The notes below the pieces were generated by a model that saw nothing but the letters and a program-made list of their open reading frames with translations, was not told the origin of the DNA and did not search any database. A program made the translations under genes and the position numbers. DNA of 64,000 nucleotides, from NCBI GenBank assembly GCA_034336665.1, contig CM067592.1:50175783-50239782 (forward strand). The letters are read 5' to 3'. Shown here in pieces: positions 14,184-23,474 of the stretch (position 1 is its first letter; the number at the start of each line of letters is the position of its first letter). The stretch comes from Luscinia megarhynchos. Lineage: Eukaryota > Chordata > Aves > Passeriformes > Turdidae.

Positions 14184-15255
14184 CTAATCTAAGTCTATTT
14201 TTGACACCTCTATCTGTGCAGCCTGATCTGCCTGCTCCTTATGCCGGTGTTCTTCATTAGCCTGACTCTTGGGAACATGAGCATACACATGGCGGACTTT
14301 CACGGATAGCTTCTCTACCCGAGTGGCAATGTCTTTCCACTCACCAGCAGCCCAGATTGGTTTTCCCCTACGTTGCCAGTCAGCCTTTTTCCACCTCTCC
14401 AGCCACCCCCACAGAGCATTGGCTACCATCCAGGAATCAGTGTAAAGGTAGAGCTTTGGCCATTTCTCTCTTTCAGCAATGTCCAAGGCTGGCTGAGCAG
14501 CTTTGATTTCAGCAAGTTGACTTGATCCACCTTCTCCTTCGGTAGCTTGTGCAACCTGTCGTGTGGGGCTCCACATGGCTGCTTTCCACTTCCGGTTCAT
14601 CCCCACGATGCGGCAGGAACCGTCGGTGAAAAGGGCGTAGCATTTTTCATCGGCTGGCAGTTGGTTGTATGGTGGTTCAGCCCGGGCCACTTGCTTCTGC
14701 TCCTCTTCGTCAGCAACACCAAAATCTTCACCTTCTGGCCAGTTTATAATTATCTCCAAAATCCCAGGGCGTGCTGCGTGATGAGGGCAATCCATGTGTG
14801 GCGTCGGTGGCGTGGTGGGTAGAGGGAACCTTTCCTTTGAACATCCACCCCAGCACTGGCAGTCGGGGTGCCAGGAGAAGCTGTGCTTCCATGCCAGTCA
14901 CCTCTGAGGCAGCTTGAACTCCTTCATAGGCAGCCAGGATTTCCTTCTCTGTGGGAGTGTAATTGGCTTCAGACCCTTTGTAACTCCTGCTCCAGAATCC
15001 CAGGGGTCGGCCTCGGGTCTCACCAGGCACCTTCTGCCAAAGGCTCCAGGACAGACCATGGTTCCCAGCTGCAAAGTAGAGCACATTCTTTACCTCTGGT
15101 CCTGTCCTGACTGGGCCAAGGGCTACTGCATGAGCGATCTCCTGTTTGATCTGGGCAAAGGCTTGCTGCGGTTCAGGGCCCCAGTGGAAATCGTTCTTCT
15201 TGCGGGTGACCAGGTAGAGAGGGCTCACAATCTGGCTGTACTCAGGGATGTGCAT
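14184..15255 (-). pseudogene. Broken RT connection and RNase H of the ERVL-like provirus
   Basis: Two overlapping minus-strand frames. 15255-14728 holds the RT thumb/connection region (begins MHIPEYSQIVSPLY). 14795-14184 holds RNase H with the catalytic word FTDGS near 14616-14627 and a second acidic word, YTDSWMVANAL, near 14430-14460. A frameshift joins them near 14760, and a TAG plus a frame change separate the upstream frame from the RT at 15256-15298. The domain order matches a standard pol polyprotein. Confidence 0.82.
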
Positions 15256-15297
15256 TCTCTAAAAGCCTATGGCACCTAGGAAAGCTTGTGTTTCCTT

Positions 15298-16458
15298 CTA
15301 GCTTGTTGATGGAGACATTGCAGTGATCTTATTGATGACCTCAGTGGGGACCTGGTGCCATCCATCTTGCCACTTCACTCCCAGGAACTGGATCTCTCGG
15401 GCAGGTCCTTTGACTTTGCTCTTTTTAATGGCGAAACCGGCTCCCAGCAAAATCTGGATGATCTTCTCACCCTTCTCAAATACCTCCATTGCCGTGTTCC
15501 CCCACACAATGATGTCATTGATGTACTGCAGATGTTCTGGAGCCTCGCCCTTTTCCAGTGCAGCCTGGATCAGCCCATGGCAGATGGTGGGGCTGTGCTT
15601 CCACCCCTGGGGCAGTTGGTTCCAGGTGTACTGCACGTCCCTCCAGATGAAAGCAAACTGAGGCCTGCACTCTGCTGCCAGAGGAATGGAGAAAAATGCA
15701 TTTGCAATGTCAATGGTGGCATACCACCTTGCTGCCTTGGACTCCAGCTCGTACTGGAGCTCCAGCATGTCCAGCACGGCAGCGCTCAGCGGTGGAGTCA
15801 CTTCATTCAAGGCACGATAGTCCACATTCAGTCTCCATTCTCCATCAGATTTGCGCACAGGCCAGATGGGGCGGTTGAAGGGTGAGTGGGCTTTGCTGAC
15901 CACCCCTTGGCTCTCCAGCTCTTGGATCATCTTGTGGATGGGGATCACAGCATCTCGATTTGTCCGGTACTGCCGGCGGTGCACTGTCATGGTGGCAATT
16001 GGCACCTGTTTATCTGTCACTTTCAGGAGTCCCACAGCAGATGTGTTTTCTGATAGTCCAGGCAAGGTGTTCAACTGCTTAATGCTCTCTGTCGCTACAG
16101 CAGCTATTCCAAAAGCCCACCTGATCCCCTTTGGGTCTTTGTAGTAGCCGTTCCTGAGGAAGTCTATGCCTAGAATGCGCGGTGCCCCTGGGCCAGTTAC
16201 AATAGGATGTTTCTGCCACCCCTTCCCTGTCAGGCTAATCTCAGCTTCCAGCAAAGTGTATTCCTGTGATCCCTCTGTCACCTCAACAATGGAAACAGGT
16301 ACCTTCCCCACATGTTCTGATGGTATCGGGGTGCATTGTGAACCAGTATCAACTAACACTCTATGTTTCTGTGGCTTTGATGTGCCAGGCCATGGCATCC
16401 ACACTATCCAATAGATCCTGTCATCCCATGCCTCTCCCTGGCTGGAGACAGGGCCCCT
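15298..16458 (-). pseudogene. Protease and reverse transcriptase of the ERVL-like provirus (inactive)
   Basis: One open frame from just downstream of a TAG at 16459-16461 to 15298. An aspartic protease comes first (VLVDTGSQ near 16340-16356), then the RT fingers/palm with LPQGWKHSP and the catalytic-box position at 15514-15525. The latter reads YIND rather than YxDD, so the first catalytic aspartate is lost. The frame ends with a frameshift-induced stop at 15298. It resembles avian ERVL-type pol. With the catalytic substitution and broken 3' part it cannot encode an active enzyme, although 368 codons remain open. Confidence 0.85.
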
Positions 16459-16461
16459 CTA

Positions 16462-17948
16462 GCCCTGGTTATTATTTCTTTCCTGGGCATACATAGTGGA
16501 GGTTCCTTCCAGAGGATCTGACAGATCATCCTCCCTTCTGTAATACCCTGCACCTTTACCATGGGAGGTTGAGGCTACCTTCATTTTAGCGCGGTTCCCT
16601 CGGTTAGCATTTCCTTCCCTGAGCTGACGCACCTGTGCTGCCAGGACAGAAGTGGGTTTCCCATTCCATTTGCCCATGTCTTCCCTATGGTCTTGCAGGA
16701 AGAACCACAGGTCAGCTCGTGGGGTGTACCCTCTCTCCCTAGCTGGGGAATGCTGGGCTCTAACTTTAGGGTCTGTGACTCACACTGGTGGTGCATCGAT
16801 CTTCCTTACCTCCTCCCTCACCTCCCTCACCTCCTCTTGGAGGCTCTTAATTACAGCAGAGACATGGGCCTGCATTGGGCCATTCATCACACTGTCAAAA
16901 TTTCTAAGCTTGTTAGCAACAGAGCCCACTGTTTCTTGGTTTTCATCAGCATTAATTGTTGCAATAAAGGTGGTATATTGAGATGGCCCCAGGGTTGCCA
17001 AATTCCACAGCATCTGCCCTGTGCACCTGACCTTGTCAGGGTCATTGTCATGCTGTCCATCCCTCCCAAAGAGTACCTCTAATACTGCCACTTCTCTCAG
17101 CTGCTGGATGCCTTCCTCAAGGGTCTTCCAGCGCATTCTACGGTAGTGCTCCTGCATTCTCTTTTTGTGGACAAACCTCTCTCTCACACTCATTAAAAGC
17201 CGGTCCCAGAGGGAAAGGAGGCCTTGCTCCCTTACAAATATCTGGTTCACACAGAGTCCTGGGCCAAGGATCCCAAATTCCTGGCCTCAGTTCCATCCAG
17301 TGGTACACCTGTTCCCGCAAGGTCCCAGACCCGCAATAACCAAGTTGTAAAAGGCTCACGGCCCCGCTGTACAATGTCTTTACGCAGGTTACGGAGACTA
17401 TCGTATGAGAGGGACTCGGTGATGATCTCAACCTCTGGCTCCCTTGCTGGTTGTGAGGACCCTCCTGGCTGATCCCCTTTATCTAGGTGCCTCGTTTTAA
17501 TCTTAGATTTTCTAGTTTTCACAGGGGCAACTGCTGCTGGCTGTGGCTGCCCCTGTGATCCAGCTGAAACCTGGACAGATACAACATCTATGGGTTCCAC
17601 TGCAGCACCATCTGACTCTCCCTCCTTAGGGCAGGGGGAGGGTTTCTCACCAGCTGGGGAAATGTGCTCCTTTAACATCTGGCCTATTTCCTTCACTAGA
17701 ATCCCCACCCACTCTGGGTGGTTCATTTCTGCGGTGGGCTGTGGGGCAGCATCCGGCTGTGGGGCAGCATCCCTAGTCTCTGGGGCAGGGTCAGGCTCTG
17801 GGGCAGCATCCCTAGTCTCTGGGGAAGGGTCAGGCTCTGGGGCAGCATCCCTATTGCCTGGAGTAAGTATTAGGGCTGTTACCGAAGTCAATCTCCCCTT
17901 ATCTCTGAATGTTAGATAGAACAGGCTTAACAGGCATATCAGCAACAC
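16462..17948 (-). pseudogene. gag of the ERVL-like provirus, with Pro/Glu repeats
   Basis: The N-terminal frame is 17948-17247 and the capsid-like frame 17250-16783 (a frame change joins them near 17250). The C-terminal frame continues in register to 16462, interrupted by a TGA at 16780-16782 that looks like a decayed Arg codon. The N-terminal third contains a 13-residue repeat built on RDAAPEPDP. The region before the gag end is basic, with no CCHC zinc knuckle visible. Gag would form the core of the particle. The ERVL assignment comes from the linked pol; gag alone is not diagnostic. Confidence 0.72.
17740..17861 (-). repeat. 39-bp in-frame tandem repeat in gag
   Basis: About three units containing GGGGCAGCATCC...GTCTCTGGGGCAGGGTCAGGCTCT on the plus strand, translating on the minus strand to 13-residue RDAAPEPDPxPET units followed by two shorter RDAAPQPDAAPQP-like units. 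The period is a multiple of three, so gains or losses keep the frame. Confidence 0.85.
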
Positions 17949-18226
17949 TAGTCACTGTGTGATATCATTAGCATTTAGAGAAGATTTGAACCTTCAAAAA
18001 CTGGTGGGGTGGACTTAAAAAACTGGGTGAAGGCTTGGGAGAAAATTCCCCCTGCTGTCACTTCCTCACAGTAAGTACCATTATTGAAGTAACCCCAAAA
18101 GCACACAGTTGGAGTGCGATAGCTCTGAATCCATGTACCCGCCTTCCAGAGGAAGTTAAAAATCCATTAATTCCTCACCTGATCAAGCCACAAAACGAAC
18201 CGGATAATAGCCACAGAAACCTTACA
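17949..18226 (-). other. Provirus leader between gag and the nested LTR piece
   Basis: Untranslated leader of the ERVL-like element. I see no packaging signal that can be named. The next 980 bases to the right are foreign LTR sequence. Confidence 0.5.
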
Positions 18227-19205
18227 TGTTGGTTTCACTGCTGGCGAGTGGGAGGGGCTCTCCCATTTGTGGGAGCTTCCCCTGTGAGCTGCTGGCACTA
18301 ATCGGAGAGCTGATTTGGTGATGGACAGCTCAGGAGACCAATTAGAGGTTGTTTCGCTTTCACAAATCACAGTAAATCAAGTTAACTGCGCTCTTTCGGC
18401 TTCCGGCCTTGGGAGGGGTGGTGGTCCCTGGCTGGGGCTTCGGCCCAGCTCCAGGCTTGGCCTGGGGCCCGGCCCAGCACCCCGGCTCTGCGGGGAGCCC
18501 CTGGCTTGGGGGGCCCCGGGCTCCGCATGGCCCCGGCCGCATGGCTCCGGCCAGCTGGGCTTGGCTCGACGTGGCAGAAAAGGTCTCCAGCTGCCCATGT
18601 TTGTTTCTTCACGATCAGGATACAATTTTAATTTCTCAATGCCTGGATAAGATCCTCGATCTCCTGAGCTTTCCTGAGTGAGAAGAGATGAAGCATGGAG
18701 ACTACAAAGGTCAGTGGAATGAAAATAAAGTTCCCGGTGGGAAGAGATTGAAAAGATGCAACTGTGATATGTAGCTGCAAACCTTTTTTGTGGGCTAAGG
18801 GGATTGTGACTTCACCAAAATTCCTTTAAAATGTGAAATATACTTGAGGAGGTTTGGATGCTTGAGAAGAAGACTTTTTGCCTTGGGGAAATGGAGCTCT
18901 CTCTGTTCTGAGACTGAAATATAAACAGAGACATTTGATAGTGAAGGAGATGAAGAGAATTTTGTTTTTCAGCAGCCTGCCTTTAAAAGTTGTACCCCAA
19001 TTGTGTAACATAACCCACAGCACAGCTCTGGAAGGACTGTAGAAGAATGGGAGGAAAGTCATAATCTGCAATATTTTCTCGGGCGGGTGTGGATTGTGAA
19101 GGTGAAGACATCTCCTTAGCCATAACTACAAAAGGGACTTTTCTCTCTTAAGTAAACCGAACTAATTATTTGGGTGTATAACTGACTGAAGTGTTCTCTG
19201 TATGT
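18227..19205 (+). mobile_element. Nested, 3'-truncated LTR of a second family
   Basis: Begins TGTTGGTTTCACTG and runs in parallel with the complete LTR at 61408-62644. Shared blocks include GGGAGCTTCCCCTGTGAGCT, GAGAGCTGATTTGGTGATGG, a GC-rich GGGGAGCCCCTGGCTTGGGG block, TGAAGCATGGAGACTAC and GTATAACTGACTGAAGTGTT. The copy stops near 19205, about 20 bases from the primer site, and lacks the last 200 bases of the complete LTR, including its AATAAA. It also has a deletion of about 50 bases near its left end. It lies antisense to the host provirus. Confidence 0.8.
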
Positions 19206-19225
19206 TCTCCTCTCAATGCCCTCAG

Positions 19226-19243
19226 GCCCCATGTTTGGTGCCA
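19226..19243 (-). other. Primer-binding site, tRNA-Lys type
   Basis: On the minus strand, five bases from the LTR end, the sequence is TGGCACCAAACATGGGGC. The canonical tRNA-Lys(1,2) primer site is TGGCGCCCAACGTGGGGC, so 15 of 18 bases match, and two of the three differences are G-to-A changes at CpG. This fixes the right-hand LTR as the 5' LTR. Confidence 0.7.
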
Positions 19244-19248
19244 AAATC

Positions 19249-19472
19249 TGTCCTGGTTTAAAAGACAGGTAGTTGCCAAAAAAGGCAGAAGCCCCTCCCT
19301 GAGATGGAGAGTGCAAATCCCCATCCCACCAATTTATTATAATTTTGAAATTAATTAAGGGACTGTCAGGCAAAGATATGGAGTTAGGAATAACAGTTCT
19401 TTACTGCTACATATACATATACAGATAGATATATAGGATGTATATATATAGCGATATACATATATATAACGT

Positions 19473-19520
<48 letters not shown>

Positions 19521-20107
19521 CAAGGCAAACTAAACAAAACAACAACCATGAAACCAACAGCAAACAGAAGAGGAGCCAGTAACAGTTCTTGGGCTGCGAG
19601 CGCTTCTCCCCCTCTTGATGCAGCTGCCGTTCATAGCGGCACCGGCCGTGAGCACCGGCCGGCTCCCGGTGGGCGGGGGGCGGTGTGGCGATCCGCGCAG
19701 CTGCAGGGGGCGCTCGCGGTGGTGGCGGCGGCTGGGTCCCAGGTGGGAAGGGTGGAGGAGAGCGCTCTGCTCACGCATCCTTGGAGCAGCGACTGTCCCG
19801 GTGCTCCAACAGGATGCGTGGAGCTGGAGGTGGGAGGAGTGTCCGGCCGGGGGGATTGCGGGATCCCGCGGCCGAGGAAGGCAGCTCGGTGTGTTAGGGG
19901 CGAGGTTTTCCAGCGACCGTCCCTTCTCCGAGCCAAGCGAGCGAGAGAGGCGAGAAGAGCGCAGCTGCCCCCACCTCCTCTACCTGCCCCTCCCCATCAC
20001 TAGCCATCCATGCTAGGGTGTAGCCAGCAAGTTCTTGACATCACAATGGGAAAAATTCCACAGAGAGAATAGGGGAAAAGCAAAAAAAAAAAAACCAACC
20101 CCCAACA
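19249..20107 (-). repeat. 5' LTR of the ERVL-like provirus
   Basis: On the plus strand it starts TGTCCTGG and ends CCCCCAACA. The plus-strand left part (CAGGCAAAGATATGG...AACAGTTCTTTACTGCTACATATACATA) and the GC-rich block (19610-20000) match the left LTR. A perfect AT run (19473-19517) stands where the other LTR has a hexamer array. The GC-rich block is CpG-dense and would contain the promoter in most LTRs, but no TATA box could be assigned. Confidence 0.88.
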
Positions 20108-22019
20108 ATTGCTTTTAATAGAACATACAAACCCAGCATTCTGGGTTCTTTTGAACAATGGATTTCTCAATGGAAGGTCACATGGTCATTTTTCCTCAAA
20201 TAACTCGGGGTTTTTTCAAATTTCATAAATTCCAGCTCAAGTAATTGCACTTTACCTTCTCCAATTCCCCCAAAGGTCCAATTAATTCAGGCATTCTCAG
20301 CATAAAACTGTTACACACTGCTACTGTACATTGCTAGACAGCTGTTGTACTTCCCCCCAATAACAAATACATACATCCCAGTGGTATGTGAGCTGATTCC
20401 GTCACACCACTGTGATGTGGTGTGCCTGAACTACTCCAATTTTCAGTCCTCCCAGGAAAAGCACAATGATTGCACATGCTTTCCTCATGGTCTTCCTGGA
20501 CCTGCTAATCTTGATCACCCTTCTTTGTCCTGCTGGTTAAATCCACTCCTGGATTGAACTCCCAAACATGAGGAGGGTGTCAGAGCAGGGAATGTGCCAG
20601 GTGCACTGGCAGGCTGTACTCACTTAGCACGTGTTGTTTTGAATACCTGAGAAGGCACCCCCACTGAGGTGATTAGTTACTTTCCGATTGCCTAACAGGC
20701 CTGTGACAACTGTGCTGGCTGATGTCTATCTGTAGTGAAAGAAAAGTTTAAAATCTTAGAGACTGAGTGGAGATAGAAAGCCCATAACTGCAGTGGTGCC
20801 TGTTCTGCTTTTTCTTTTGAACGTGTTTTTACATCTGTTTTTTGGTTTTTTTTAACCAGGTCTCAGTCTGATGCTTGCAGCAAGAGCATGTTGCTTTGTG
20901 GCCCACTGGCTCCTAGCTCTAATGATCTGGTGTGACTCCTGGTTTGTAAAATCAGCTGCAGTGCTCATGTCTGATCCTTGTTGTCAGACTGGAGCAAGCT
21001 GCTACATCAGACTCTCAGTGCTTCTCAATGGAGAGCTTTCCAGGTCTTGGCCAGCTGCAGAAAACTTGCCCTGTCATAATCACTGTGGTAGTAATAATCA
21101 CTAGGGCTGAAAGCAATAGCCTCTTGGTCCTGTAGTTCTGCCCAAAAGCAATGTGAGGCTCAAGGGTAGCCCCTGGCTACACCATCTCCTTGGAGGGACC
21201 TCTGCACTACTGGAGCAGCAGCTAAAAGCAGCAGGGCTACAATGAGAGAAAGCTGAACATGACAAAGATCAGAAGGGGTCAGTTTCTCTACCATGTGCTT
21301 TGCTCTTTGACCTCCAGGGATCCTTTGGACATGCTATAGGATTTCCAGTTGCGTCAGCTCCCATCCTAGGCATCCAGGTCTGCAAGGTACAATGAGGACA
21401 GGTGTTCTTTTTGTGGAGTTGCTGTGAGACAGGATAATCCACATTTCTGTCTCCTCTGCACCTGTGGATACATTTACCTTTCGGCCTGCAAGGGGCTCAG
21501 TTCAGCTTGAGGGATGGAATTTCATCTGGCACCTTCTGGATCGGGCCAGTGTTGGCAGGTGGAGTAGCTCTGGGAAGGAATTTATCCAGTGATGGCTGTC
21601 CTACATCAGTCTGTCTCTGATGTCCATCAAGGTTTCACTCAGTGCCAATTTACAGCTTCCTTCCTGCATGGCAGTCAGGGGGAGCTGTCATCGTACCAGA
21701 GCCCCTCTTCCAGTTGGGACATCGGCATCCTCTGACCATGACCTGAAGCAGTGGCATGTGCCTGCCTTTATTGCATGTGCTACCAGACTTAGCCAGCTCA
21801 CATTTCATCTGAGCTCAGTTTGGAGATGGACACATTCAGTACACATCCTTCCTGGGAAAAGGCTGTCATCCCTGAAACTTTGCTTCCTCCCAGCCCATTG
21901 GCTTCCAAGATGTGTCACGGAGTGCAGAGGGTAAGTTACAGCATTAGGAAAACAAGTTTAATTCCACATGTGTAATTGGGCAAATTGACATTCTTCAGAG
22001 TGCGATGGGGAGTAGTGAA
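20108..22019. other. Non-coding interval, nothing recognised
   Basis: Unique-looking sequence with only short frames (at most 104 codons at 21620-21934). No repeat or RNA gene was recognised. Confidence 0.55.
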
Positions 22020-22984
22020 AAAACCCATAGTGAGAGGGAGTAATTTTGTTTTTATTTATGCCTCAGCACAAGCTACACGTGAGGTGGAGAGACTGCAAGG
22101 CTGCCGATGTGCTGACAGCCCTATCCCGGGCAGCCTGTGCCTGGCAGCCGCTCAGGGCAGAGGAAGCTCCCACCATCGGGCTGCGAGTGACCCCGCTGCG
22201 CTGGGGCGGGTGCCTGGGGACAAACGCCGGGGGCTGGAGCGGCTGCGGGAGGAGCCTCCAGGGACGCACCGGAGCGATGCTCTGCGCACAGCCGGGGCCG
22301 TCCGGCCGTGGGTCTCTCGGAGCGATCAGGGCTCGCCCAAGGCCAGCTGGGCTCGCCCCAGGGCCAGCCTGGCCCCCTGCCCGCCGGCCTCTCCCTGCCC
22401 GCGGCGCCTTCCCTGCCCCGCTGCGCTGCCGCGCCGCCGCTCCCCGAGGCGGCCCCAGCCCCTCGCAGCGCTCCGGAGCTTCCCCGCACGGAGCGGGAGC
22501 TGCCGAGCCAGCCCGAGCGCCACCAGCGCCGCGGGGACACGGACAGGACACGGACACGGGGACACGGGGACACGGGGACATGGACACACGGACACATGGA
22601 CACGGACACGGACACACGGACACAAGAACACACGGACACACGGACACACGGACACACGGACACGCCGCTGCCGCCGCTTGTAAATCGCGCCCGGCCGCTG
22701 CCGAGCGCTGCGCAGGCTGATTTATTTATTTGTCCCTGCTGCAGCTGCCGAGCTCCATCTGCTGAGCTGCCGCTCACCGGCCGTGCCGCGGCAGCGATCT
22801 GTGCCTGCCTTCTGCTTCTCTCTCCGACTCTCTCCTTCCCTCTCTGCTCTCTTTTCTGCCCCTCTTCCGTAGGAACGCTTACCCTTCTTAATCCATCCAC
22901 AGTTCTCACATGTAGTATTGCTGCTGTGTTTTATTTTTATCCAAGAAATCCATGAATAAGAATCCTCCTCAACTCCCCTTTTAC
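22020..22984 (-). repeat. GC-rich interspersed repeat with GGACAC minisatellite, copy 1
   Basis: The reverse complement matches 59487-60598 almost end to end and 34756-35505 with one internal gap. Landmarks on the plus strand are GCCTCAGCACAAGCTACACGT at the left, a CpG-rich middle, the GGACAC array at 22532-22664, CTGATTTATTTATTTGTCCC at 22720-22740, and TCCTCAACTCCCCTTTTACA at the right end. The long open frames on both strands (up to 262 codons) come from GC richness and stop-free hexamers, and overlap each other. I do not recognise the family. Confidence 0.8.
22532..22664. repeat. GGACAC hexamer minisatellite, copy 1 (about 133 bp)
   Basis: Tandem GGACAC units with variants GGGACAC, GGACAT and AGAACAC. 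This is the shortest of the three arrays. It is stop-free in several frames, giving Thr-Asp-Thr-Arg and Val-Ser-Val-Cys-Pro repeats that should not be taken as proteins. Confidence 0.95.
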
Positions 22985-23474
22985 AGCATGGGTTGAGATA
23001 AAGGCAGTTTAATAGGGAAAGTAAATGTCACACACAAAAGCAAAGCAAATCAAGGAATTCATTCATTGTTTTCCATAGGCAGGCAAGTGTTCACCCATCT
23101 CCAGGAAAGCGGGGCCCATCCTGTGTAAGGATGACTTGTCAAGATCAATGCCATGACTCTGACCTTTCTGACCTTATTTCGTCTTCCCCCAGACTTATAT
23201 GCTAAGCATGGCACAACACAGTATGAGATATCCCTTGGGTCATTTGGGGTCAGCTGTCCCAGCTGTGTCCCCTCACAATTCCTTGTGCAGCCTCCTTCCC
23301 TCAGCCTTCCCACTGATGGGGTAGGTGAGGGGCAGCAAAGTCTCTGCAAGCACTGCTCAGCAGGAGCAAAAACATTCCTGTGTTATCAACCCTGTGTTCA
23401 TCACATATCCAAAACCCAGCCCCACACCTGCCACTGCAAAGAAAGGGAACGCTACCCAAGCCAAAACCAGCACA
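22985..23474 (-). mobile_element. Truncated ERVK-type LTR joined to the GC-rich repeat
   Basis: Matches the LTRs at 41829-42335 and 40206-40767. Landmarks are GGTTGAGATAAAGGCAGTTTAATAGG, CAGGCAAGTGTTCACCCATCTCCAG, ATGCCATGACTCTGAC, TTTGGGGTCAGCTGTCCCAGCTG and the end CCAGCACA. About 100 bases are missing at its left (U5) end, where GC-rich repeat sequence begins instead. The same junction recurs at 59485. Confidence 0.82.

Noticed and set aside
22046..22955. Open frames of up to 262 codons in GC-rich repeat copy 1
   Set aside because: Same compositional cause as copy 3, and not conserved as a frame among the three copies.
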